Shown in pieces: positions 1 through 9,611 of a stretch of DNA of 49,522 bases. Each line of letters starts with the position of its first letter. Position 1 is the stretch's first letter. The notes under the pieces are model-generated. The model was not told where the DNA came from, made no database searches, and saw only the letters and a program-made list of their open reading frames with translations. Position numbers and translations under genes: made by a program. The stretch lies in assembly GCA_026393865.1 (NCBI GenBank), contig JAPKZI010000230.1:1-49522 (forward strand), given 5' to 3'. Source of the stretch: Candidatus Aminicenantota bacterium. Lineage in GTDB: Bacteria; Acidobacteriota; Aminicenantia; Aminicenantales; UBA4085.

Positions 1-1041
1 GACATAGGCGTTCAGGTACTGTTTCTCGACGGTAAAAGCGGCCAGCTTGGCTCCTTCCTCGATATTTCCTCCCTGGGCCGCGGCCCGGCCCGCCGGAGCC
101 GCTTTGATGAGATGGTCATAGATGTTCTTGTCGTCGAGGTCGGCCGGGGGGAGATCATAATCGGCCTTGATCATGGCCAAGGCCGCTTCGGCGACGTCGG
201 GTTGTTCATGAACGACGGCGATCAGGTCGCCGGCCTGGACGACGCGGGCGCCGGGAACTTTTTCGGCTACGCTTATATCAAGCGTTTTCAGCTTCGCTCC
301 GTGGGCCGGCGGACGGAGGACCTTGCCGTAAAGCAGGCCGGGCAATCGGATGTCGCCGGCGTACTGGGCCTTGCCTGTAGCCTTGTCCAGGGCATCCCGC
401 CGGGCGGCCGGCTTCCCCATGACCTTGAATTCGGCCGGCTTTTTGAGGGCCGGCTTCTGCTTGGCCTGCCGGGCGATGGCTTTGCCCTGGGCCAGCTCGG
501 CGTATGTCACCTTCGTCTGGGGCCGGCTTTTATCGAAGACGGCGCCGTCGCGGGCTTCGAGTCGATCGAGCGGAACGTTGAGCTTCTCGGAAGCGAGCTC
601 CATGAGCACGACGCGCGCCTCGGCGGCCGCCGCCCGCAGGGGCGGGCCGAAGCTCCGCACGGTCAACGATCCGAACGTTCCCATGTCATAGGGACAAAGG
701 TCCGTATCGCCCAGAATGATGTCCACGGTCTCCGGCCGGACTTCGAGCTCTTCGGCAAGCATGAGCGGCAAAACGGTCATGGCCCCCTGTCCCTGCTCGA
801 TCTTGCCCGTGAAGAGAGTGACCCGGCCGTCTCCCCCGATCCTGAGGAAGGCGTTGAAATCCGAGGGCAGGCCGCCCCGGCCCGCTTGAGGGCGGGTCGG
901 CTCCTGAGCGAAAATCATGTCGCCGGCGGAGAAAAAGATGACGATGCCCCCGCCGAAAAGCTTGAGGAATTCCCGGCGGTCGATGGCCACGGGAAGGCCG
1001 CTGCCGTTCGATTCCAATAGCGGATATTTTTCGTCGCTCAT
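1..1041 (-). CDS. Molybdopterin-binding subunit of an aldehyde/xanthine dehydrogenase-type hydroxylase (partial)
   Basis: This gene reads off the left edge, so only the N-terminal ~347 residues are seen; the ORF track misses it because no stop is in the window. The ATG at 1041 overlaps the stop of the upstream 2Fe-2S gene (ATGA). The N-terminus has a twin-arginine signal (DRREFLKLFGGG followed by a hydrophobic run), so the enzyme is probably exported folded to the periplasm. Motifs such as GKIEQGQGAMTVL and GKAQYAGDIRLPG are typical of the large Mo-cofactor subunit of the IorB/CoxL family. It would hydroxylate an aldehyde or N-heterocycle using water, passing electrons to the 2Fe-2S subunit. 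The substrate cannot be told from sequence. Confidence 0.88.
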   Translation of the reverse strand, partial: MSDEKYPLLESNGSGLPVAIDRREFLKLFGGGIVIFFSAGDMIFAQEPTRPQAGRGGLPSDFNAFLRIGGDGRVTLFTGKIEQGQGAMTVLPLMLAEELEVRPETVDIILGDTDLCPYDMGTFGSLTVRSFGPPLRAAAAEARVVLMELASEKLNVPLDRLEARDGAVFDKSRPQTKVTYAELAQGKAIARQAKQKPALKKPAEFKVMGKPAARRDALDKATGKAQYAGDIRLPGLLYGKVLRPPAHGAKLKTLDISVAEKVPGARVVQAGDLIAVVHEQPDVAEAALAMIKADYDLPPADLDDKNIYDHLIKAAPAGRAAAQGGNIEEGAKLAAFTVEKQYLNAYV

Positions 1042-1520
1042 TTCGTCACCGCTCCTTTCATCCGCGAGGCCGCTTCCTCGATCGCCCGGACGACACGGTT
1101 GTGCGTTCCGCAGCGGCAGAGATGGTCCTCCATGCCCTTGAGGATGTCCGCTCTCGACGGCCGCGGGTTCTTCTGCAGGAAACCGACCGCTTCGACGATC
1201 ATGCCCGACGTGCAGAATCCGCACTGCATGGCCTCGTGCTTGATGAACGCGTCCTGGACCGGATGGAGACGGCCGTCCTGGACCAGCCCCTCGATCGTGA
1301 CGACGGATTTGCCGGCGACGTTCTTAACGGGATAGCCGCAGGACCGCGTCGGGTCGCCGTTGACGAGGACCGTGCACGAGCCGCAATATCCCTCGCCGCA
1401 GCCGCATTTCGTCCCCGTCAGGCCGATATCGGTCCGCAGGACCCACAGGAGCATCCTCTCCCCGTCCACTTCCAGACGGACGGATTTGTCGTTGAGTTTG
1501 AACTGAATGGACTCTTTCAT
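1038..1520 (-). CDS. 2Fe-2S subunit of the molybdenum hydroxylase (IorA/CoxS type)
   Basis: A 160-residue ferredoxin-like small subunit. The N-terminal plant-type 2Fe-2S centre is CGCGEGYCGSC plus a later Cys; the C-terminal four-helix 2Fe-2S centre is shown by CGFCTSGM and CRCGTHNRVVRAI. It carries electrons from the molybdopterin subunit to an acceptor. The track opens the ORF at 1541, but the ATG at 1520 (MKESIQF) is preferred because GGGAGGGC lies just upstream and the alternative adds seven unconserved residues. It has no signal peptide, as expected if it is co-exported with its Tat-bearing partner, whose start overlaps its stop. No FAD subunit is adjacent in the window. Confidence 0.92.
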   Translation of the reverse strand: MKESIQFKLNDKSVRLEVDGERMLLWVLRTDIGLTGTKCGCGEGYCGSCTVLVNGDPTRSCGYPVKNVAGKSVVTIEGLVQDGRLHPVQDAFIKHEAMQCGFCTSGMIVEAVGFLQKNPRPSRADILKGMEDHLCRCGTHNRVVRAIEEAASRMKGAVTK

Positions 1521-1556
1521 GCCGCCCTCCCCATGAAACAAACATGCGATGAAAAA

Positions 1557-1585
1557 AAGTTATCACAGGGAAGGGGGGATGTCAA
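1557..1585 (-). promoter_or_regulatory. Candidate sigma70 promoter for the molybdenum hydroxylase operon
   Basis: On the minus strand TTGACA is followed after 17 bases by TAACTT, about 37 bases before the ATG at 1520. The -35 is perfect and the -10 weak (3 of 6). Confidence 0.45.
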
Positions 1586-1643
1586 AAAAGATTAACCGAG
1601 AACAAATCGCGTTTTAAGCCGCGGACGCGAGCAGAAATAGCAT

Positions 1644-1673
1644 TTGACTTTTTTAAAGACGAAGCGGGATAAT
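1644..1673 (+). promoter_or_regulatory. Candidate sigma70 promoter for the GloVer-repeat protein
   Basis: TTGACT, 18 bases, GATAAT on the plus strand. It would give a leader of about 120 bases before the ATG at 1799. The 1541-1798 gap holds no other recognisable feature. Confidence 0.55.
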
Positions 1674-1798
1674 ATGTTCGGGATTAAAGCAGTTTCAACG
1701 GATAAGGCAGCTGTATCTTTTTTAGTAGCCTTTCAATCATTATTTTTTTTCGGCGGGGCGCGAGAGCGGAGTGCCAGAATGGCAAGAGAGGAATAACG

Positions 1799-4700
1799 AT
1801 GCCTTCCGATTCTTCCAAAAAACTATCAAATAGGAATCGCTTTCCTCTTACATCCCCTGGTGGGATGGATCTGAAAAAAGGACTTTTCGGGGCGATCGTT
1901 TTTATCGGCATCCTCATCGGATTCGCTTTGTGCCTATCCGCCCAGGTCAATCTATTGCACATTTTCAAGCCGACCGGGGCCTACGCGCCTGGAGGGACTT
2001 TAATCACGGATGGGACGTACTTCTATGGAATGACGGCAAGGGGTGGAGATTTCTTATGGGGGACTATTTTCCGTGTCCAGCCGGGTGAGAGCGGAATCCT
2101 GTTGCTCCATAGCTTTGCCGGGGGCGCCGCGGACGGGAGATACCCTCATGGTTCTCTGATCGTCTCTGACGGAAGACTCTACGGAATGACGTATAATGGA
2201 GGCGCCAGTGATCGGGGAACTATCTTCAAGATCAATCCCGACGGCAGCGGATTTGCGCTCCTCCATACCTTTGCCGGGGGCGCCGGCGATGGTCGATATC
2301 CTCATGGTTCTCTGATCTGCTCCGGCGGGGTGCTCTATGGAATGACGGAGGAGGGCGGCGCTAGTAATCGGGGAACTATCTTCAAGATCAATCCCGACGG
2401 CAGCGGATTTGCGCTCCTCCATACCTTTGCCGGGGGCTCCGAGGACGGTCAATATCCTTATGGTTCTCTAATCAGCTCCGACGGGGTGCTCTATGGAATG
2501 ACACATGCTGGCGGCGCCAGTAATAATGGAACTATCTTCAGGGTCAAGACGTCCGGCGGCGGGTTTGAACTGCTCCGCTCGTTTGCCGGGGGCGCCGGGG
2601 ACGGTCAATATCCTTATGGTTCTCTAATCAGCTCCGACGGGGTGCTCTATGGAATGACACATGCTGGCGGCGCCAGTGATAAGGGAACTATCTTCAAGGT
2701 CAATCCCGACGGCGGCGGGTTTGCATTGCTCCGCTCGTTTGCCGGAGGCTTTGGGGACGGGTGTAATCCTCGTGATTCTCTGATCTGCTCCGGCGGGGTG
2801 CTCTATGGAATGACGCAGGAGGGCGGCGCCAGTGATCGGGGCACTATTTTTAAGATCAATCCTGACGGCAGCGGATTCGCTAAGCTCCATACCTTTGCCG
2901 GGGGCTCCGAGGACGGTCAATATCCTCTTGGTTCTCTGATCGTCTCTGACGGAACACTCTACGGAATGACGTATGAGGGCGGCGCCAGTAATAATGGAAC
3001 TATCTTCAAGGTCAAGACGTCCGGCGGCGGGTTTGCACTGCTCCGCTCGTTTGCCGGGGGCGCCGGGGAGGGGAAAAATCCTGGTGGTTCTCTGATCGTT
3101 TCCGGCGGAGTGCTCTACGGAATGACGAGCGAGGGCGGCGCTAGTAATCGGGGCACTATCTTCAAGATCAATCCCGACGGCAGCGGATTTGCGCTCCTCC
3201 ATACTTTTGCCGGGGGCGCCGGCGGTGGTCAATATCCTTATGGTTCTCTAATCAGCTCCGACGGGGTGCTCTATGGAATGACGTATGAGGGCGGCGCCAG
3301 TAATAATGGAACTATCTTCAAGGTCCATACGTCCGGCGGCGAGTTTGTACTGCTCCGCTCGTTTGCCGGGGGCGCCGGGGACGGGAGAAACCCTTATGGT
3401 TCTCTGATTTACTCAAGCGGCGTGCTCTATGGAATGACACAAAATGGAGGCGCCAGTGATAAGGGAACTATCTTCAAGGTCAATACGTCCGGCGGCGGGT
3501 TTGCGCTCCTCCATGCCTTTGCCGGGGGCGTCGGCGATGGTCAATATCCTAATGGTTCTCTGATCATCTCCGGCGGGGTGCTCTATGGAATGACGCAGGA
3601 GGGCGGCGCCAGTGATAAGGGAACTATCTTCAAGGTCAATACGGCCGGCGGCGAGTTTGCACTGCTCCGCTCGTTTGCCGGGGGCGCCGGGGACGGGAGA
3701 AACCCTTATGGTTCTCTAATCAACTCCGACGGGGTGCTCTATGGAATGACACATAATGGCGGCGCTAGTGATAAGGGAACTATCTTCAAGGTCAATACCT
3801 CCGGCGGCGGGTTTGCACTGCTCCGAACGTTTCCCAGAGGCGCCGGGGACGGGTATTTCCCTGCGGATTCTCTAATCATCTCCGGCGGCACGCTCTACGG
3901 AATGACGAATAAGGGCGGTGACAGTGATCTGGGCACTATCTTCAAGATCAATCCCGATGGCAGCGGATTCGCTTGGCTCCATAGATTTGTCGGGGGCTCC
4001 GAGGACGGCCAGTATCCTTATGGTTCTCTGATCATCTCCGGCGGCGTGCTCTACGGAATGACGTATGAGGGCGGCGATGCCGACTGGGGAACGGTGTTTT
4101 CCAAAGAATTACCGACATCGACCATTTCCGGAACGGTCAAAGTCGGCCAGACGGCCTTGGAGAACGTGGTGATGTCGGGTCTTACGGGAACCGTGAAGAC
4201 AAACACCTCGGGCCAGTACACGGCCACGGTTTACTACGACTGGTCGGGGACGGTGACGCCGACGCTCGCCGGATATGCCTTCGATCCGGCGAATAAAGCC
4301 TATGCCTCGGTCACTTCGAACCAAACCCAGAACTACGCCGCGACGCTCTTGACTTACACGGTCTCGGGCACGGTGAAAGTCGGAGAGACGGCCCTCGAGA
4401 ACGTCGTCATGGCCGGTCTCCCGGGAACCGTGAAGACCAACGCCTCCGGCCAGTACTCCGGGACGGTCGACTACGGCTGGTCCGGGACGGTGACGCCGAC
4501 ACTCGCCGGCTATACCTTCGATCCGGCGGATAAAGCCTATGCCTCGGTCACTTCGAGCCAGATCCAGAACTATGCCGCGACGCTCCTGACTTACACGGTC
4601 TCGGGCACGGTGAAAGTCGGAGAGACGGCCCTCGAGAATGTCGTCATGGCCGGTCTCCCGGGAACCGTAAAGACCAACGCCTCCGGCCAGTACTCCGGGA

Positions 4701-6454
4701 CGGTCGACTACGGTTGGTCCGGGACGGTGACGCCTACCCTCACCGGCTACACGTTCGATCCTGCGAGCAAATCGTATACAAACGTGACCTCGAACCAGAC
4801 GTCCCAAAACTACGCGGCGACGCTCAACCGGCTTCCCCAGATCGGGCTGTCGAGAACAAATCTCAATTTCGGGGCGACGAGCGGAGGGACGGGCACCTCG
4901 GCTCAAAAAGTCGTCGCTTCGAACGCCGGCGGGGGGATTTTGAATTGGTCGGCGATTTCGAGTGCGACCTGGCTTTCGTATTCGCCCGGGTCGGGGACGG
5001 GATCGGGCGTCATCCAGGTCGGCGTCAATCCGGCCGGGCAGGCGGTGGGGACGCAGACAGGGACGGTCACGATCTCGGATCCGAACGCAACCAATAGTCC
5101 CCAGACGATCAACGTCACGCTGACGGTCAAGGCGGCCGGGACGAGCACGGTCCCCTTCGGGGATTTTGCCACGCCTCTGGACGGGACGACGGGAGTTACC
5201 GGCGCGATCCCGGTGACGGGCTGGGTGGTGGACGATGTGGAGGTCGTCAAGGTGGAGATCCTGCGGGACAACGTCGCGGGGGAGACGCCCGGCCAGTGGG
5301 CCATCGGCGACGCCATCTTCGTCGAGGGTGCACGGCCCGACGTTGAGCAAGCGTACCCTGACTATCCTTTGAACTACCGGACCGGATGGGGTTACATGAT
5401 GTTGACGAATTTTTTACCAAACAAGGGAAATGGGACGTATAAGCTCTACGCTTACGCCACGGATAAGGAAGGGAACCAGGTATTATTAGGGACAAAGACG
5501 ATCACCTGTTCCAACGCTACGGCGGTGAAGCCCTTCGGGACGATCGATAGCCCCTCGCAGGGCGGGGACGCCTCGGGAAATCCTTATCTAAACTTTGGCT
5601 GGGTGCTGACGCCGCTGACAAAGACGGTGCCCCAGAACGGATCGACGATCCTGGTGTATGTGGACGGGGCGTATGTGGGGAACCTAGGGACGGCGCCTAA
5701 CGTTTATGACCAATATAGGGTGGACGTATCGACGGCGTTTCCGGGATTGAACAACACGGGGGCGCCCGGAGCAGGCGGGCCGGTGGGGGCATATTTCCTG
5801 GACACGACGAAGTACCCGAACGGGGTGCATACGATCGCGTGGGTTGCGACGGACGACGGGGGGGCGGCGGACGGGATCGGCTCACGCTATTTCAACATCA
5901 TCAATACGGGCACGAACGGGCAAATTAGCGCAGAAGCTCGGGCTATGGATCTGAGTTCGCCTCTGTCTTTTGGCACCGTGACCTTCGAATCCCTGGCCGA
6001 GCTGTACGTTTCTTTCGATTCTCTTTGGTTGAAGCGCGGGTTTGAGAGAGACAGACCGGCGGAAAAAGTGATGCCTGATGACTTCGGCCTGTCCAAGATC
6101 ATGATCGAGGAGGTCGGACTTTTGGAAATATCTCTAGATCCGAATAATCCCCCCCCGCCCCCCTTTAGAAAGGGGGGGGAAGTCTCAAAGTACGCCGGAA
6201 AAGTGGGGGAGGAAATGCGGCATTCGGGCTTTAGAGAAGCCGGGGAAAATGTCCGCTATTCAGGTTATCAGATCGTCGGCGATGAACTGCGCCCGCTGCC
6301 GATCGGCTCGACCCTCGATCCCTGGAACGGCCGCTTCTCCTGGATGCCGGGACCGGGTTTCCTGGGTGATTATGATTTCGTGTTGGTGAGGGAAGATACG
6401 GCCGGATCCATGATGAAGACGAGGTTGAGGATTCGAATTCTGCCTAAGTTCTAA
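1799..6454 (+). CDS. Giant secreted GloVer-repeat (beta-propeller-like) protein with shared C-terminal module
   Basis: 1551 residues. GAGAGGA six bases before the ATG at 1799 supports this start; a shorter start at residue 23 (MDLKKG) would give a more standard signal peptide, and the hydrophobic core is GLFGAIVFIGILIGFAL. Residues ~52-768 are 14 copies of a ~52-residue unit (LYGMT..GGAS..GTIFK) matching the Gloeo/Verruco 'GloVer' repeat. Residues ~770-1010 are three carboxypeptidase-regulatory-like repeats (SGTVKVGETALENV). A BACON-like domain follows (~1015-1117), then Ig-like segments (~1117-1360) and a C-terminal domain with LPIGSTLD and FSWMPGPGFLG. Everything from the BACON domain on is shared with the two SBBP proteins of this window. 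It is probably an extracellular binding or surface protein; the ligand is unknown. A translated palindromic repeat interrupts the C-terminal domain near residue 1450. Confidence 0.85.
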   Translation: MPSDSSKKLSNRNRFPLTSPGGMDLKKGLFGAIVFIGILIGFALCLSAQVNLLHIFKPTGAYAPGGTLITDGTYFYGMTARGGDFLWGTIFRVQPGESGILLLHSFAGGAADGRYPHGSLIVSDGRLYGMTYNGGASDRGTIFKINPDGSGFALLHTFAGGAGDGRYPHGSLICSGGVLYGMTEEGGASNRGTIFKINPDGSGFALLHTFAGGSEDGQYPYGSLISSDGVLYGMTHAGGASNNGTIFRVKTSGGGFELLRSFAGGAGDGQYPYGSLISSDGVLYGMTHAGGASDKGTIFKVNPDGGGFALLRSFAGGFGDGCNPRDSLICSGGVLYGMTQEGGASDRGTIFKINPDGSGFAKLHTFAGGSEDGQYPLGSLIVSDGTLYGMTYEGGASNNGTIFKVKTSGGGFALLRSFAGGAGEGKNPGGSLIVSGGVLYGMTSEGGASNRGTIFKINPDGSGFALLHTFAGGAGGGQYPYGSLISSDGVLYGMTYEGGASNNGTIFKVHTSGGEFVLLRSFAGGAGDGRNPYGSLIYSSGVLYGMTQNGGASDKGTIFKVNTSGGGFALLHAFAGGVGDGQYPNGSLIISGGVLYGMTQEGGASDKGTIFKVNTAGGEFALLRSFAGGAGDGRNPYGSLINSDGVLYGMTHNGGASDKGTIFKVNTSGGGFALLRTFPRGAGDGYFPADSLIISGGTLYGMTNKGGDSDLGTIFKINPDGSGFAWLHRFVGGSEDGQYPYGSLIISGGVLYGMTYEGGDADWGTVFSKELPTSTISGTVKVGQTALENVVMSGLTGTVKTNTSGQYTATVYYDWSGTVTPTLAGYAFDPANKAYASVTSNQTQNYAATLLTYTVSGTVKVGETALENVVMAGLPGTVKTNASGQYSGTVDYGWSGTVTPTLAGYTFDPADKAYASVTSSQIQNYAATLLTYTVSGTVKVGETALENVVMAGLPGTVKTNASGQYSGTVDYGWSGTVTPTLTGYTFDPASKSYTNVTSNQTSQNYAATLNRLPQIGLSRTNLNFGATSGGTGTSAQKVVASNAGGGILNWSAISSATWLSYSPGSGTGSGVIQVGVNPAGQAVGTQTGTVTISDPNATNSPQTINVTLTVKAAGTSTVPFGDFATPLDGTTGVTGAIPVTGWVVDDVEVVKVEILRDNVAGETPGQWAIGDAIFVEGARPDVEQAYPDYPLNYRTGWGYMMLTNFLPNKGNGTYKLYAYATDKEGNQVLLGTKTITCSNATAVKPFGTIDSPSQGGDASGNPYLNFGWVLTPLTKTVPQNGSTILVYVDGAYVGNLGTAPNVYDQYRVDVSTAFPGLNNTGAPGAGGPVGAYFLDTTKYPNGVHTIAWVATDDGGAADGIGSRYFNIINTGTNGQISAEARAMDLSSPLSFGTVTFESLAELYVSFDSLWLKRGFERDRPAEKVMPDDFGLSKIMIEEVGLLEISLDPNNPPPPPFRKGGEVSKYAGKVGEEMRHSGFREAGENVRYSGYQIVGDELRPLPIGSTLDPWNGRFSWMPGPGFLGDYDFVLVREDTAGSMMKTRLRIRILPKF
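1955..4105 (+). repeat. Tandem in-frame ~156-bp repeats encoding GloVer units
   Basis: Fourteen head-to-tail units of about 156 bp. Many differ by only a few bases, for example the recurring block ctatggaatgac followed by ggcggcgccagt, so copies were spread recently by unequal recombination or gene conversion. Confidence 0.85.
4115..4830 (+). repeat. Three tandem ~235-bp repeats encoding carboxypeptidase-regulatory-like domains
   Basis: The unit SGTVKVG(Q/E)TALENVVM ... TPTL(A/T)GY(A/T)FDPA occurs three times; copies two and three are nearly identical in DNA. Confidence 0.8.
6146..6180. repeat. CCCCCC/GGGGGG hairpin repeat inside the reading frame of the GloVer protein
   Basis: AATCCCCCCCCGCCCCCCTT followed by TAGA and AAGGGGGGGGA. 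It resembles the intergenic elements at 23063-23157 and 27450-27613 but here is translated as NNPPPPPFRKGGE. The two SBBP paralogues lack about 35 residues at this point. Confidence 0.75.
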
Positions 6455-6469
6455 CCGCCCCGAACCGCC

Positions 6470-7027
6470 CTAGATCTGCATGATCTCTTTTTCTTTGGCC
6501 GCGGCGACTTCTTCGGTCTTCTTGGTGAAATCGTCGGTGAGCTTCTGGAGTTCCTCGAGACCCTTGAACTTGTCGTCCTCGGCGATCTCTTTTTCCTTCT
6601 CCAGCTCCTCGATGAATTCCTTGGTCTCGCGGCGCATGTTGCGGAGGGCGGTCTTCTCGTCCTCGAGCATCTTTTTGACGCCCTTGACGATCTCACGCCG
6701 CCGCTCTTCATCCAGGGGCGGGATGGGGATCTTGAGGACCTTGCCGTCGTTGATCGGGTTCAGGCCCAGGCCGGCCGCCTTGACGGCCTTGTCGAGCACT
6801 TCAAGGAGCGACGCGTCATACGGCTGGACGGTGATAAGGCTGGGATCGGGGATGCCGATCTTGGCCATTTGGTTGACCGGCGTGGCGACGCCGTAATAAT
6901 CAGCCTTGATGTCTTCGAAGATGGCCAGGTTGGCTCGGCCCGTCCGAAGTTTGCTCAATTCCCTGCGGAAATGCTCCAAGGATGTTTTGAACTTCTTCTC
7001 GAGATCCCGTAAGACGTCTTTGACCAT
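6470..7027 (-). CDS. frr: Ribosome recycling factor
   Basis: 185 residues, the normal length for RRF. It has the family hallmarks: LSKLRTGRANLAIFEDIKADYYG near the N-terminus, then the central beta domain (TVQPYDASLLEVLDKA), LNPINDGKVLKIPIPPLDEERR, and a long charged C-terminal helix. With EF-G it splits the post-termination 70S complex. It is the last gene of the rplM-rpsI-rpsB-tsf-pyrH-frr operon and lies 21 bases after pyrH. It converges with the GloVer gene, with only 15 bases between the two stops and no clear terminator hairpin there. Confidence 0.97.
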   Translation of the reverse strand: MVKDVLRDLEKKFKTSLEHFRRELSKLRTGRANLAIFEDIKADYYGVATPVNQMAKIGIPDPSLITVQPYDASLLEVLDKAVKAAGLGLNPINDGKVLKIPIPPLDEERRREIVKGVKKMLEDEKTALRNMRRETKEFIEELEKEKEIAEDDKFKGLEELQKLTDDFTKKTEEVAAAKEKEIMQI

Positions 7028-7048
7028 GGTTCGCCCTTTCGGAAAGAA

Positions 7049-7768
7049 TCAATAGACCTTGGTGCCGATGTCCTCGCCGAGGACGGCCCGTTTGATGTTG
7101 CCGTTTTTCCTCAGGTTGAAGACGACGATCGGCAGGTCGTTGTCCTTGCACAGGGAAATGGCCGTGGCGTCCATCACCTGGAGCCCCCGCTTGAGGACAT
7201 CCATAAAGCGAATGGAGTCGAACCGTTTCGCTTTCTTGTCCTTCATCGGGTCGGCGGTGTAGACGCCGTCGACCTTGGTCGCCTTGAGGATCACTTCGGC
7301 CTTGATCTCCAGGGCCCGCAGGGCGGCCGCCGTGTCCGTCGTGAAATAGGGGCTGCCGAGGCCGGCGCTGAAAATGACGACGCGGCCCTTTTCCAGGTGC
7401 CGGATGGAGCGCCGCCGGATGAAAGGCTCGGCCATCGCCCGGATCTCGAGCGCCGAGACGTGGCGGGTGAAGACGCCCAGCTTCTCCAGGGCGTTCTGGA
7501 GGGCGATGCCGTTCATGATCGTGGCCAGGAGGCCCATCTGATCGGCCGAGACCCGGTCGAGACCCTCGGCCGTGCCGTGAATGCCGCGGAAGATGTTCCC
7601 CCCGCCGATCATGACGGCGATCTGAACGCCCAGGGCGTGGACGTCTTTGATCTCCTGGGCGATCGACAGGGTCGTCTTGAAATCGATGCCGTAGTCCAGC
7701 TTTCCCAGGAGGGATTCGCCGGAAAGCTTCAGCAAGATCCTTTGATAGGCTGGCTTCGGCGCGGACAT
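7049..7768 (-). CDS. pyrH: UMP kinase
   Basis: 239 residues, the usual bacterial length. It belongs to the amino-acid-kinase fold: [10 protein letters not shown] phosphate loop, GGGNIFRG, and the UMP-binding helix [21 protein letters not shown]. It makes UDP from UMP and ATP, supplying pyrimidine nucleotides for RNA and cell-wall precursors. It sits six bases after the tsf stop with no obvious Shine-Dalgarno, so translational coupling to tsf is likely. The tsf-pyrH-frr order is widely conserved. Confidence 0.97.
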   Translation of the reverse strand: MSAPKPAYQRILLKLSGESLLGKLDYGIDFKTTLSIAQEIKDVHALGVQIAVMIGGGNIFRGIHGTAEGLDRVSADQMGLLATIMNGIALQNALEKLGVFTRHVSALEIRAMAEPFIRRRSIRHLEKGRVVIFSAGLGSPYFTTDTAAALRALEIKAEVILKATKVDGVYTADPMKDKKAKRFDSIRFMDVLKRGLQVMDATAISLCKDNDLPIVVFNLRKNGNIKRAVLGEDIGTKVY

Positions 7769-7774
7769 CGGCGT

Positions 7775-8368
<594 letters not shown>

Positions 8369-8403
8369 GATGAACTCCTTCGTTGATTCCGATGCAGGGC
8401 GGC

Positions 8404-9180
8404 TCAGGCCGTCCCGCCGCCTTCGAGCTCCGCGTCCGGCTCCGCGCCGGCTGGGGACTCCGTCGCCTTCTTGTCCTGGGCCATTCCTTTTTGGATGCGG
8501 CTTTTCTTCCCTTCGAGGATCGCGTCCGCCACCTTGTTGGCGAAGAGCTCGATGGCCCGGACCGCGTCGTCGTTGCCGGGGATCGGATAGGTCAGGTTGT
8601 CCGGATCACCGTTGGTATCGACGATGGCGATGATCGGGATGTTCAACTTCAGCGCTTCCGAGATGGCGATCTCCTCGTTCGACGAATCGATGATGAACAC
8701 CGCTCCCGGCTTGCCGGTCATGCTCTTGATACCGCCCAGGTTCTTGGACAGCTTTCGGTAGACCTTGTCCTGTTTGGACTGGTCCTTCTTCGAGAGCAGG
8801 TCCCAGCGGCCGTCCTCCCGCATCTCCTCGAGCTCGATGAGCTTGTCGATGCTGCCCCGGATGACTTTGAAATTCGTCAACAGGCCGCCGAGCCAGCGCT
8901 GATTGACGTAGCTCGACTCGCACCGGCCGGCCGCGTCGCGGATGATGTCCTGGGCCTGTTTCTTGGTGCCGACGAAGAGGATGTTCTGGCCGTTCTCGGA
9001 CAGGGTCCGGATGAACTGGAGGGCCTCTTTGAAGACCTTGACCGTCTTCTGGAGGTCGATGATATAGATGCCGTTGCGCTGGCCGTAGATGAACTCTTTC
9101 ATTTTGGGGTTCCACCGCTTGGTCTGGTGGCCGAAATGCACGCCGGCTTCCAAAAGCTCCTTCATAGATACTTGGACCAT
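8404..9180 (-). CDS. rpsB: 30S ribosomal protein S2
   Basis: 258 residues. Signature stretches include [19 protein letters not shown] at the N-terminus, [13 protein letters not shown], the [11 protein letters not shown] motif, and [25 protein letters not shown] before the C-terminal helix. S2 binds late in 30S assembly and is needed for initiation. The last ~35 residues are a low-complexity, charged tail. The gene follows rpsI by 18 bases and precedes tsf by 35 bases. Confidence 0.97.
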   Translation of the reverse strand: MVQVSMKELLEAGVHFGHQTKRWNPKMKEFIYGQRNGIYIIDLQKTVKVFKEALQFIRTLSENGQNILFVGTKKQAQDIIRDAAGRCESSYVNQRWLGGLLTNFKVIRGSIDKLIELEEMREDGRWDLLSKKDQSKQDKVYRKLSKNLGGIKSMTGKPGAVFIIDSSNEEIAISEALKLNIPIIAIVDTNGDPDNLTYPIPGNDDAVRAIELFANKVADAILEGKKSRIQKGMAQDKKATESPAGAEPDAELEGGGTA

Positions 9181-9198
9181 GGCCTTCCTCCGTTCGCC

Positions 9199-9603
9199 TT
9201 AACGTTTATGATACTGCGGAGCTTTGCGGGCGCCGAGCAATCCGTATTTCTTCCGTTCCTTGATCCGCGAATCCCGGGTCAGCAGGCCGGCGGCCTTGAG
9301 CGTCGGCTTGAGCTCCCGGTTGAACTCGAGCAGGGCGCGCGCGACGCCGAGCCGGATGGCCTCGGACTGGGCCCGCACGCCCCCGCCCTCGATGCGCAGG
9401 AAGACGTCGAACTTGTCCTGCGTCTCGGTCAGCATGAACGGCTGTTTGACGGTCAGCTTGTAGGATTCGAGATGGAAATAGTCGTCGAAGGGCCGGACCC
9501 GTTTATTGACGAAAAGCGTGATCTCGCCTTTGCCGGAGCGCAGGAAGACCCGGGCGATGGACGTTTTCCGTTTTCCCGTGCCGTAATATTGGATTAGACT
9601 CAA
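9199..9603 (-). CDS. rpsI: 30S ribosomal protein S9
   Basis: 134 residues; the family is usually ~130. It begins YYGTGKRKTSIARVFL, contains GGGVRAQSEAIRLGVARALLEF, and ends with the basic tail LLGARKAPQYHKR whose terminal Arg contacts P-site tRNA. The start codon is TTG at 9603 with AGGAGG four bases upstream; there is no ATG that fits. It follows rplM by eight bases, the universal L13-S9 pairing. Confidence 0.96.
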   Translation of the reverse strand: MSLIQYYGTGKRKTSIARVFLRSGKGEITLFVNKRVRPFDDYFHLESYKLTVKQPFMLTETQDKFDVFLRIEGGGVRAQSEAIRLGVARALLEFNRELKPTLKAAGLLTRDSRIKERKKYGLLGARKAPQYHKR

Positions 9604-9611
9604 TGGGCCTC

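Noticed and set aside
350-691. Plus-strand ORFs at 112-1141
   Set aside because: Shadows of the partial molybdopterin subunit on the minus strand, which has a Tat signal and family motifs.
1955-4105. Possible CRISPR or satellite array
   Set aside because: The units are 156 bp, in frame and encode a known repeat domain; there are no short repeats with unique spacers.
4109-5350. Minus-strand ORF of 413 residues
   Set aside because: Mirror of the tandem repeats of the GloVer gene; its own repetitiveness comes from those.
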